Assembly (NCBI RefSeq): GCF_900113325.1
Contig: NZ_FOOY01000019.1
Span: forward strand, 1 to 35,068
DNA length: 35,068 bases
Source of the DNA: Sporolactobacillus nakayamae
GTDB lineage: Bacteria; Bacillota; Bacilli; Bacillales; Sporolactobacillaceae
Direction of reading: 5' to 3'
The notes below the pieces were generated by a model, which had not been told where the DNA came from, ran no database searches, and saw only the letters and a program-made list of their open reading frames with translations. The first letter of the stretch is position 1, and each line of letters opens with the position of its first letter. Made by a program: the position numbers and the translations under genes. Positions 17,419-24,746 of the stretch are shown piece after piece.

Positions 17419-17449
17419 AAAAGGATTCCACATGTCGGGATCTTTTGTT
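17419..17449 (+). terminator. Terminator after mntH
   Basis: AAAAGGATTCC (17419-17429) pairs with GGGATCTTTT (17437-17446) with one bulged G, ending in a T-rich tail. An outer dyad, AACTTCAT (17400-17407) and ATGAAGTT (17454-17461), encloses it. Confidence 0.6.
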
Positions 17450-17521
17450 CGTAATGAAGTTGTAAAATTTAAGATGGGAATTAAGAAAAAAATTGTTCAC
17501 AGGATTATTGAATTTATGAAA

Positions 17522-17551
17522 TTGACTTTATGACAGAAAATGACGTAAAAT
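17522..17551 (+). promoter_or_regulatory. Sigma-A promoter of lacD
   Basis: TTGACT (17522-17527), 18 bp, TAAAAT (17546-17551). It gives a leader of about 110 bases before lacD. Confidence 0.6.
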
Positions 17552-17565
17552 GAAGTTTGTGAGAT

Positions 17566-17646
17566 AAAAACGATAGGCCACCTGATGAAGGTGCGACGGT
17601 TGTTTGTCGTTTATTTATATTATCGGACATGTTTGTTGTCCAATAA
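17566..17646 (+). promoter_or_regulatory. Structured 5' leader of lacD
   Basis: Two hairpins are visible. In the first, AAACGA...TCGTTT encloses CACCT-GATGA-AGGTG (about 17566-17612). The second is TTAT-c-GGAC / GTCC-a-ATAA (about 17620-17646) just before the GGAGG site. It matches no riboswitch class I recognise. It may stabilise the mRNA of a highly expressed gene. Confidence 0.4.
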
Positions 17647-17667
17647 ATTTTCTGGAGGTTATCAGTA

Positions 17668-18675
17668 ATGGTTAAAATTTCCAAAGGCAAGTTTGAATTT
17701 CTCGAACAGTTGTCCGACAAAAATGGCGTTATCGCCGCACTCGCGATCGATCAACGTGGTTCTTTGAAGAGAATGATCGGCGCAGCTCAAGGTAAAGACG
17801 CTACGGTTGAAGAACTGGCGGATTTCAAAACGCTCGTTTCTAAAGAATTAACTCCATATGCAAGCGCAATTCTGCTTGACCCTGAATATGGTATTCCAGC
17901 AGGCAAAGCACGCGCAGCTTCTTGTGGTCTTTTGACTTCTTATGAAAAAACAGGTTACGACGCTACTGAAGCCGGCCGTATTCCTGACCTTCTTCCTAAC
18001 TGGTCTGTAAAACGTATCAAAGAAAACGGCGGTACTGCTGTTAAACTGCTCGTTTACTTTGATCCTGATGAACCGGATGAAATTAATGATGTTAAAAAAG
18101 CATTCGTAGAACGCATTGGTTCTGAATGTAAAGCAGAAGATATTCCGCTCTTCTTCGAAATCGTAACTTATGATGAAAACGTTACTGAAAAAGAAGCATA
18201 TGCGAAAATCAAACCTCAAAAGGTTCTTGACTCGATCAAGGTCTTCACACAAGAACGCTATGGTATCGACGTTCTGAAATTGGAAGTTCCTGTTGACATG
18301 AGCCGCGTTGAAGGCGTTGGCGAAAATGCTCCTGTTTACACTGCTGAAGAAGCAAAGAACTACTTCCTCGAAGTAGACAAATTGACAACGATCCCTTACA
18401 TCTGGCTGAGCGCAGGCGTTTCAACTGAACTCTTCCAGAAGACACTCGTATTCGCACATGATGCAGGTGCAAAATACAATGGCGTACTTTGCGGCCGCGC
18501 TACATGGCGTGACGGCGTTGAAGCATACGGCAAGGGTGGAGAAGAAGGAGCTATTAAATGGCTTCGTTCTCAAGGTAAGGCGAACGTTGAAGAACTCAAC
18601 GCGATTCTTGCTGAAAACGCAACTCCTTGGTATGACAAGTTCGGCGGCAAAGACAAGATCGAAGTCGTTGACTAA
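17668..18675 (+). CDS. lacD: Tagatose 1,6-bisphosphate aldolase (LacD, class I)
   Basis: This 335-residue Schiff-base aldolase cleaves tagatose-1,6-bisphosphate to DHAP and glyceraldehyde-3-phosphate; LacD enzymes also accept fructose-1,6-bisphosphate. Features are ALAIDQRGSLKRM near the N-terminus, the active lysine in VLKLEVPVD (K204) and CGRATWRDGV near the C-terminus. GGAGG precedes the ATG. There are no lac or tagatose pathway genes around it. Codon use is strongly biased (CGT, CTT, GAA, AAA), unlike its neighbours, and the gene has its own promoter, leader and strong terminator. A housekeeping role in glycolysis is therefore a reasonable inference. Confidence 0.95.
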   Translation: MVKISKGKFEFLEQLSDKNGVIAALAIDQRGSLKRMIGAAQGKDATVEELADFKTLVSKELTPYASAILLDPEYGIPAGKARAASCGLLTSYEKTGYDATEAGRIPDLLPNWSVKRIKENGGTAVKLLVYFDPDEPDEINDVKKAFVERIGSECKAEDIPLFFEIVTYDENVTEKEAYAKIKPQKVLDSIKVFTQERYGIDVLKLEVPVDMSRVEGVGENAPVYTAEEAKNYFLEVDKLTTIPYIWLSAGVSTELFQKTLVFAHDAGAKYNGVLCGRATWRDGVEAYGKGGEEGAIKWLRSQGKANVEELNAILAENATPWYDKFGGKDKIEVVD

Positions 18676-18696
18676 TTTAGTACCAATTAATTAATT

Positions 18697-18736
18697 AGAA
18701 GGCGCGACGGATTTTTATCTGTTGCGTCTTCTTTTT
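18697..18736 (+). terminator. Terminator of lacD
   Basis: A 16-bp stem starting AGAAGGCGCGAC is closed entirely with Watson-Crick or GU pairs around a TTTT loop, then TTTTT. This is a strong intrinsic terminator. Confidence 0.92.
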
Positions 18737-18838
18737 ACATAGTGCCGGAAAAACAACTATTTTGTCGTATAACCCCTAATTAGCAAAAAAACAGAGCGAA
18801 GTTTATCCTTCGGTGAGTTTCGAGATACGATAATGGTG

Positions 18839-18867
18839 TTCACATTCGATAAAGGACATGTTATGAT
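18839..18867 (+). promoter_or_regulatory. Sigma-A promoter of the first LCP gene
   Basis: TTCACA (18839-18844), 17 bp, TATGAT (18862-18867), about 60 bp before the start codon. Confidence 0.6.
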
Positions 18868-18930
18868 TTCACTATCATTTGTGATGTACTCGAATACAAA
18901 GATGAATCTATAAAGAAAAGGGAAGAGATC

Positions 18931-19842
18931 ATGAAAAAGAAAATCTTATTGACGATCGGGAGTATTATTGTTGTCCTTTTCGCTGCTGGTGGGGGCTATG
19001 CTTGGTGGATGTATCACTCGGTTGCAGCCACTGCAGGCAATATGTACGAAACATCCGGAGGAAAAGGAAATCACCAGGCGGTCTCGAAAAAGAAGCCGAT
19101 CAGCTTGCTCCTACTTGGTGTCGATGAACGTAAAGGTGATCGCGGCCGTTCGGACACGATGATTGCGACGACCTTGAATCCAACGACGAAAACGATGCAG
19201 ATGATCTCCATCCCACGTGACACGCGAACAGAGATTGTTGGTCGCGGAACCATTGATAAAATCAATGCGGCGTACGCGTACGGCGGTACGAAAATGGCTG
19301 AAGATACTGCAGAGAAATTTATCGGTGATATTCCATTCGACTTCTACATTAAAATTAATATGGAAGGTATGAGTGAACTCGTCAATGCAGTCGGCGGCGT
19401 AACCGTAAATAACAAGCTTGACTGGAACGATGAAGGCTACTATAAGAAGGGTTATCACTATGCGCGCGGCAACATTACTCTGGACACAGGGGCAAAAGCG
19501 ATGGGTTACGTGCGGATGCGTCACCTCGACCCTCAAGGAGACTTCGGACGGAATCAGAGACAACGTGACGTGATCATGGCTATTGTAAATAAAATGGCTA
19601 ATGTGTCATCGGTATCTCGCTACTCACAGATTCTCGATGCGCTTGGTAGCAATGTGAAGACGAACTTGACTTTTGACGACATGAAAAATCTCGCGTTTAA
19701 TTATCGTGACGCGCGGAAGCATTCCATTAATTACGAAGTAAAAGGGCAAGGCCAGAAGATTAATGGAATCTATTATCTTGTCGTCGGAGCTGCTGAAAAG
19801 CAAAGAGTCCATGATATGATTAATGAACAGCTGAATAACTAA
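18931..19842 (+). CDS. LytR-CpsA-Psr (LCP) family wall polymer ligase
   Basis: This 303-residue protein has one N-terminal membrane helix (residues 5-27) and an extracellular LCP domain. LCP proteins transfer teichoic acids or related polymers from undecaprenyl carriers to peptidoglycan. Motifs are LLLGVDER, RGRSDTMIATTL, ISIPRDTRTEI and YVRMRHLDPQGDFGRNQRQ, which hold the conserved Asp and Arg residues. AAGGGAAGAG precedes the ATG. It is monocistronic between its own promoter and a terminator. It is one of two LCP genes in the window. Confidence 0.93.
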   Translation: MKKKILLTIGSIIVVLFAAGGGYAWWMYHSVAATAGNMYETSGGKGNHQAVSKKKPISLLLLGVDERKGDRGRSDTMIATTLNPTTKTMQMISIPRDTRTEIVGRGTIDKINAAYAYGGTKMAEDTAEKFIGDIPFDFYIKINMEGMSELVNAVGGVTVNNKLDWNDEGYYKKGYHYARGNITLDTGAKAMGYVRMRHLDPQGDFGRNQRQRDVIMAIVNKMANVSSVSRYSQILDALGSNVKTNLTFDDMKNLAFNYRDARKHSINYEVKGQGQKINGIYYLVVGAAEKQRVHDMINEQLNN

Positions 19843-19861
19843 TTAACGAGTCATTGAGTGA

Positions 19862-19905
19862 AAAAACGGGCGACCTTGAGTACTAACCAAGGTTGCCCGT
19901 TTATA
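19862..19905. terminator. Bidirectional terminator
   Basis: AAACGGGCGACCTTG (19864-19878) pairs with CAAGGTTGCCCGTTT (19888-19902), with A and T runs outside. It serves the LCP gene and the convergent HD-GYP gene. Confidence 0.9.
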
Positions 19906-19931
19906 ATTTACATGGATTGTATTAGAGAAGT

Positions 19932-21671
19932 TTACAAGACAACTTCAGTGGTAAAGAATTGCTTCATGTTGCGAATCAATTCGCTGAGATTCTTACTGAT
20001 CAATAAGTGGTTCAATTCGACTTTTTCAGCAATACACGACTCACTGCCATGGACAAAGATCGTCAGCCCAGGAAATTCATTCTTGAGCTGCTTCAACAAA
20101 TCGATGAGGAATGAGTCATGTGCGCAATCGGAACATAAGATAGCTAAATAGTCCGCCTTTTTTCGCAGAATCTGATTGCGAATCATAGCTAGCCCATCAA
20201 TTACCGGCAGGAAGTCTGTAGTCCATCCGCTGATTGCAAATAGATCGTCCATTAATTTGGTTCGCGTCAATCCATTAAATGATTCAAGATTAGCGATTAC
20301 AATTTCACCAATATCGCTGTTTGGAAGTTGATGAAAGACCTTCAGCATTTTCCAGCTGAGCAGTCTTAGCGTCGTAAACGCCGCAACCATGTAATCGGCT
20401 GTCATGAATTCTTTTTTAGATAAGCGTTCTTGAATTTCATCTAAAGAGCGTTCGAAAAGTTTGACAAACACATCTTCAATTCGCATACCATCGGAAAGCG
20501 CGTCGAGACAATCAACCGCTTTGACGCTGTCACCGTCAATCAAATAATTGATATAATCACTCCATATTTGTTTTGCCTGCGTGAGCACCTCATGGCTGTC
20601 CCAACTGGTGATCGTTTTGACAGTTAACGAAAGGTCACTGGGCAGTTGTATGATTTTGCCGCTTTTCTCAAGTCGTATACGAGGCAAGATATCTGATCCT
20701 GAGGGATTGTTCAGAATGACGCCCTCCTCACCGGTAGACAGCAGCACTCGTGTTGCAGATGGAAATATATGTATGAAATTGATAAATGAATAGCAAATCT
20801 TTATGTCAAATAAATGGTTATTGCAACTGTCATTCAGAATAATTTGCATCGCTTTAGTCGTGTGCATCGGCTTTCGATAGGAACGATTTAAGGTCAAAGC
20901 AGAATAGACATCGACGATCATCATTAATTTTAAATCACGATCATTTGGCCTCACACGTAAATGATCCGGATAGCCGCTCCCGTTAATTCGTTCGTGGTGA
21001 GAGCGAACGACTCGGCATGTTTCTTCTGGAAAATTCATTCGTTTGAGTAAGTCATAACCGTCAACGGTATGCAAAGTGATTTTCTCATATTCTCGTTGTG
21101 TCAATTTCCCGGTTTTTAATAGTATTTCATTCGGTGTATACAGTTTACCGATGTCATGCAGCAAACAACCAAGAATAAAATCCTGACTTACATGCCAATG
21201 CATATGTCGGTAAAAGAGGCTGGTTAGTACAAATACATCAAGTGAATGGATGTAACAGACCGGATCCCATTGCTTCAGACAGTCTAAGAGAAACCGGACT
21301 GTTGGATTGGAAAAATACTTTAAATAGAGAGCGTGAAGCCATCGATACGAATCTTCGGAATGTAAAATTCTACCGCAACGGAGCTCATCGGCGATCTGTG
21401 TCATCTCATTTTGAAATCGTTCCGTAAGCTCCTTTCGTTTATGAGGCGTCATTTTTGACATCAGTGTGTAGGTATTCCGAAATGGCGCAATTGGAGGGGC
21501 ATCGAAGATTGTGACAGAAAGAACACCTCTCCTCTTCAGATAACTGATTAATTCAGATGTAATCAGCATCCCGGTTCGGTAGAGCACAGAGGATTTGATA
21601 TATATGTCCTTGGCTAGAATGCTTCCTTCCTTCAAGTTTTCCAGTGGTACGACTGTTGACATAAGAGTCAT
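19932..21671 (-). CDS. HD-GYP domain protein (putative c-di-GMP phosphodiesterase) with a B12-binding-fold-like C-terminus
   Basis: Residues 1-60 resemble the N-terminal strand-rich part of HD-GYP response proteins. The HD-GYP domain spans about 130-280, with H142, HDIGK (172-176), H201, HH (225-226), GSGYP (231-235) and D254, so the metal site and GYP motif are intact. This predicts hydrolysis of cyclic di-GMP. Residues about 365-440 fit the four-helix cap seen before cobalamin-binding domains (YLIDGDSVKAVDCL, then GMRIEDVF). Residues 450-575 look like the following Rossmann domain. The usual E-x-H ligand motif reads ESFNG (463-467), so the histidine is missing. ATG 21671 lies three bases after GGAGTGA; M4 is an alternative. 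It sits next to the stator genes, fitting motility control. Confidence 0.85.
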   Translation of the reverse strand: MTLMSTVVPLENLKEGSILAKDIYIKSSVLYRTGMLITSELISYLKRRGVLSVTIFDAPPIAPFRNTYTLMSKMTPHKRKELTERFQNEMTQIADELRCGRILHSEDSYRWLHALYLKYFSNPTVRFLLDCLKQWDPVCYIHSLDVFVLTSLFYRHMHWHVSQDFILGCLLHDIGKLYTPNEILLKTGKLTQREYEKITLHTVDGYDLLKRMNFPEETCRVVRSHHERINGSGYPDHLRVRPNDRDLKLMMIVDVYSALTLNRSYRKPMHTTKAMQIILNDSCNNHLFDIKICYSFINFIHIFPSATRVLLSTGEEGVILNNPSGSDILPRIRLEKSGKIIQLPSDLSLTVKTITSWDSHEVLTQAKQIWSDYINYLIDGDSVKAVDCLDALSDGMRIEDVFVKLFERSLDEIQERLSKKEFMTADYMVAAFTTLRLLSWKMLKVFHQLPNSDIGEIVIANLESFNGLTRTKLMDDLFAISGWTTDFLPVIDGLAMIRNQILRKKADYLAILCSDCAHDSFLIDLLKQLKNEFPGLTIFVHGSESCIAEKVELNHLLISKNLSELIRNMKQFFTTEVVL

Positions 21672-21997
21672 TCACTCCGTTCGATAACTCCCAATTTATT
21701 TTGAAAATCCTTCATGCTGCGTAAATCGATTTAGTTAGTTTGATAGGGGGGTGACTCCCAATGAATAAGTAGAACTACGTTTTTTTTCATTTTTTTGAAA
21801 ATAAATCGCTTTTATCATTGTATCAAGGGTTGTTAAAAAACGGAAGTAAAAAATGAAAGCAGTTTACCCAATTAATTTTTTCAGTGAAAATCAGATGAGG
21901 CTATTCACTAGCATTTATAAACGACAAATGTAGGTATAAACTCCTAGATCAATTAACATTATTCATAGGTCTGCCGCATTGAATTTAAGAAATCTCT
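21672..21997. other. AT-rich divergent region between the HD-GYP and stator genes
   Basis: I see no gene. It contains a G-rich stretch near 21745 followed by long T runs (21779-21797). No clear promoter for the minus-strand HD-GYP gene is visible. The plus-strand sigma-D promoter begins at its right end. Confidence 0.5.
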
Positions 21998-22024
21998 TTA
22001 ACTATTCAAGAAAACTGCCGATAA
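21998..22024 (+). promoter_or_regulatory. Sigma-D promoter of the stator operon
   Basis: TTAA (21998-22001), 15 bases, then a perfect GCCGATAA (22017-22024). Transcription would start near 22031, which rules out the upstream in-frame TTG at 22028 as the start of MotA. Confidence 0.8.
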
Positions 22025-22066
22025 AAATTGAGAATGGTATTAGAGCAGCGGAAAGGGTTGACTTAC

Positions 22067-22906
22067 ATGGATGTGGCAACAGTCATCGGCTTGCTGGTCG
22101 GATTGCTTTCTCTAGTTATTGGTTTTTTGATGGAAGGCGGCGAACTAATCGCGCTTTTGAAAATTACCGCCTTCTTGATTGTGTTTGGTGGGACATTTGG
22201 CGCAGTTATTGTCAGCTTCCCGGGAAAGATTTTGGCCAAGGCCCCGTTTATTTTGAAATATGCGTTTATTAAACCGAAAGAGCGTTCAGGCGATACAATC
22301 ATTAAGCTTATTGATCTTGCAAATATCTCAAGGCGCGAAGGTTTGCTTGCTCTGGAAGGTGAACAGAGCAACTTCCAGAATGATTCGTTTATGTCAAATG
22401 GTATTCAGATGGTTGTCGACGGAGTAGATTCTGATGTTATCGACGACATACTGAATCGTGATATAGAACTCTACGAACAAAAGATCCTGTCGATTGCGCG
22501 GATGTTTGAATCAGCCGGAGGTTATGCGCCTACGATGGGCATCATCGGGACAGTAATGGGACTTGTCCATGTTTTGGGCAGTTTGGAAGACGCAGCGGCA
22601 CTTGGTCCTGCGATCGCTGTCGCTTTTATTGCCACACTTTATGGGGTAGGGAGCGCAAACGTCATTTACTTACCGATCTTTACGAAGATTAAGAACAATT
22701 TGGCGAGTGAGATTATGATCCGTCAGTTAAAAACCGAGGGAATTCTATCCATACAATATGGCGAGAGTACAATGATTTTGAAGAAAAAGCTCTACGCTTT
22801 TCTGACTGAGAAAGAGTGCCAGGATGTGGAACAGGCGCTTACAAGCGGCGGCAATAAAGGAACCAATACCAATCGCCAGTTTCAAGAAGCGGGGCAATCA
22901 TCATGA
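22067..22906 (+). CDS. motA: Flagellar motor stator protein, MotA/MotP family
   Basis: This 279-residue protein has four membrane helices: two near the N-terminus (about 4-24 and 30-50) and two around 155-210. The cytoplasmic loop carries RREGLLALE, and helix 3 has YAPTMGIIGTVMGLV. With MotB it forms the ion channel that drives flagellar rotation. The C-terminal part, TLYGVGSANVIYLPI, is closer to the MotP (sodium-type) branch than to B. subtilis MotA. ATG 22067 has AAAGGG nine bases upstream. The stop overlaps the MotB start by four bases. Confidence 0.92.
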   Translation: MDVATVIGLLVGLLSLVIGFLMEGGELIALLKITAFLIVFGGTFGAVIVSFPGKILAKAPFILKYAFIKPKERSGDTIIKLIDLANISRREGLLALEGEQSNFQNDSFMSNGIQMVVDGVDSDVIDDILNRDIELYEQKILSIARMFESAGGYAPTMGIIGTVMGLVHVLGSLEDAAALGPAIAVAFIATLYGVGSANVIYLPIFTKIKNNLASEIMIRQLKTEGILSIQYGESTMILKKKLYAFLTEKECQDVEQALTSGGNKGTNTNRQFQEAGQSS

Positions 22907-23691
22907 GTCGGCATAGAAGAAAGCGTTACGCAAGACACGAAGAAGAGAGTGGCGGCGGCTCAGAGCGTTGGCTTGTGACGTATTCCGACTTGATTACCCT
23001 ATTACTTGTTTTTTTTATCGTCATGTTTTCGATGAGCAGCATTGAAAATCAAAAATTTAATGCACTTGTTTCATCGTTGAAATCTTCTTTTCAAGGAGAT
23101 TCGATTCTTCAGGGGATTGGATATCCAAGTGCGGATAAGGGGCAAACAAAGCCCAGCGTTCCTTTAGTTAAGAAGTCACAGTCAATCAGTGATTCGGAAA
23201 AACAAAAGGATAAGAAGAAACTGGATGCGCTCTACGTTCAATTAGATAAATATATCAAAGACAATCACTTAAGTCCGGACGTATCGCTTACGGAGACGCA
23301 ACGAGGAGTTCAGCTCACATTCCGTGAAAGCATCTTGTTTGATCTTGGAAAAGCGAACCTTAGAGGAAATGCGAAAGCAGTGTTGGGTCGAATAGGAAAT
23401 ATTTTAAAAAGTGTTCCTAATGATATTAGTATTGAAGGGCATACCGATAATACACCGTTCAGGAACGAGGGTTCGGCTATTCGATCCAACTGGGAATTAT
23501 CCGGTCTCCGCGCGCAAACAGTGATGAATTATTTGATCAAAAAGGACGATCTTATCCCACAAAGAATGCACTTTGTGGGATACGGTGAGTACAAACCGAT
23601 TGTGAAAAATGATACACCGGCGCACAAAGCGATGAACAGACGTGTGAATATTGTCATTATCCGTGAGGAAAAGAAGCTTGATTCCGAGTGA
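22903..23691 (+). CDS. motB: Flagellar motor stator protein, MotB/MotS family
   Basis: This 262-residue protein has a basic N-terminus, one membrane helix with the essential aspartate in WLVTYSDLITLLLVFF (D near residue 30), a linker/plug, and a C-terminal OmpA-like peptidoglycan-binding domain (IEGHTDNTPF, NWELSGLRAQTV, VGYGEYKP). Helix composition (SDLITLLLVFF, FSMSS) resembles MotS more than MotB, so sodium coupling is possible but not shown. It overlaps motA by ATGA. A 12-bp perfect inverted repeat lies within the gene at 23553-23582. Confidence 0.93.
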   Translation: MSRHRRKRYARHEEESGGGSERWLVTYSDLITLLLVFFIVMFSMSSIENQKFNALVSSLKSSFQGDSILQGIGYPSADKGQTKPSVPLVKKSQSISDSEKQKDKKKLDALYVQLDKYIKDNHLSPDVSLTETQRGVQLTFRESILFDLGKANLRGNAKAVLGRIGNILKSVPNDISIEGHTDNTPFRNEGSAIRSNWELSGLRAQTVMNYLIKKDDLIPQRMHFVGYGEYKPIVKNDTPAHKAMNRRVNIVIIREEKKLDSE

Positions 23692-23746
23692 TTCGTGTTG
23701 AAAAAGCATGGATTCAGTTGATAAATGATTGCATCTTGTAGGGCTA

Positions 23747-23754
23747 ACCGATAT
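23747..23754 (+). promoter_or_regulatory. Sigma-D-like -10 element upstream of the SGNH gene
   Basis: ACCGATAT at 23747-23754 fits the sigma-D -10. The only TAAA (23722-23725) is 21 bases away, too far for the usual spacing, so the promoter is uncertain. It would link the downstream gene to the motility regulon. Confidence 0.4.
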
Positions 23755-23813
23755 ATTAGATACATGAGCAATTTCTATCGTATATCATTGTATCGAGTTG
23801 AGGGTGTGCTGAT

Positions 23814-24593
23814 TTGAAAAAATTTTGGTTGATTTTAGTTGCTGTGCTTTGTCTTGCGAGTGTGTTTGGAGGCAAGCTGTACTGGAATCATAAACTAAAT
23901 CAAGTGAAGGCAGCGAGCAGTCTGCAAGATCAAGATCTTTCTGGCACTGACACCGCAGATTCAGACGTATCAGATAACGCCATTACCAAGAGAATTGCGA
24001 AGCTTCCAAAAGTATTGCGTCAGGCTGCAACTGAGGCCAATAAGAAAAACGGACAAGTCCGAATAGTTTTGGTCGGAAGTGACAGCGAGCAGGTCTTGGC
24101 ACTTTTGCTGCAAAAGAAACTGGACGATGTTTATGGAGAATCATTTTTTAAAGTATCGGCACAAGACTTGGGGAAGACCAACTCACTAACGTTAAACAAG
24201 GCGAAAATAAAAGACTTGATGCAAAGTGTTGATGGCAGCCCGGATCTTGTGGTTTATACCCCGCTTCTCTATAACGATGATCGGCAGGTCAGCACCGAAG
24301 ATACGGAAACCATCGTCACTCTTCTTTCGGAAAAGGTAAAGATTACGTATCCAAAAGCTGCATTCCTTGTTTCCTTACCGAACTATTCATCTCAGAAGCC
24401 GTATATGAATGATCGTATTGATGATTTGAAAACATATGTTGAAAAGCAGAAAATCGATGTACTCAATTATTTATCAAAATGGCCCAAGGGAGCCAGACGA
24501 GCAGATGTCGTAGGCGACGATGGACAAACAATGAACACAGCCGGACGAAAAATTTGGATTGATTACATAAGCAATCAGTGGGGCTTAGATTAA
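23814..24593 (+). CDS. Secreted or membrane-anchored SGNH/GDSL hydrolase-like protein
   Basis: This 259-residue protein has an N-terminal hydrophobic anchor or signal (residues 4-20), an acidic Asp/Ser-rich linker, and an SGNH-like fold. Strand 1 is IVLVGSDSE, with a candidate nucleophile Ser in place of the usual GDS. The Asn/Gly block is LVVYTPLLYNDD, and the final block is NTAGRKIWIDYISNQW. The usual C-terminal Asp-x-x-His pair is not obvious (VGDDGQTMN), so catalysis is uncertain. TTG 23814 is the start, with GAGGGTG upstream. It follows motB by 122 bases. Confidence 0.7.
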   Translation: MKKFWLILVAVLCLASVFGGKLYWNHKLNQVKAASSLQDQDLSGTDTADSDVSDNAITKRIAKLPKVLRQAATEANKKNGQVRIVLVGSDSEQVLALLLQKKLDDVYGESFFKVSAQDLGKTNSLTLNKAKIKDLMQSVDGSPDLVVYTPLLYNDDRQVSTEDTETIVTLLSEKVKITYPKAAFLVSLPNYSSQKPYMNDRIDDLKTYVEKQKIDVLNYLSKWPKGARRADVVGDDGQTMNTAGRKIWIDYISNQWGLD

Positions 24594-24618
24594 GTAGAAT
24601 GAAAATGAATCACTTGAA

Positions 24619-24647
24619 ACCGGTCGCTTGCGCGTACCGGTCTTTTC
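24619..24647 (+). terminator. Terminator of the SGNH gene
   Basis: ACCGGTCGC (24619-24627) pairs with GCGTACCGGT (24632-24641) with one bulge, followed by TCTTTTC. Confidence 0.75.
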
Positions 24648-24689
24648 TATGCGCTAATAAAGAGCACATTAGCGAGAACGGTATACAGG

Positions 24690-24730
24690 AAAACAGCCGT
24701 AGACTTTTAATTCAACTTGGTCTGCGGCTG
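24690..24730 (-). terminator. Terminator of glycerate kinase
   Basis: AGCCGTAGAC (24695-24704) pairs with GTCTGCGGCT (24720-24729) with one GU pair. On the minus strand it is followed by GTTTTCC. Confidence 0.65.
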
Positions 24731-24746
24731 CTTACAGCCAGTCGAT

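Noticed and set aside
22028-22066. TTG start of motA at 22028
   Set aside because: It lies only four bases after the sigma-D -10, before or at the likely transcript start, and has no RBS; ATG 22067 has AAAGGG and matches the family N-terminus.
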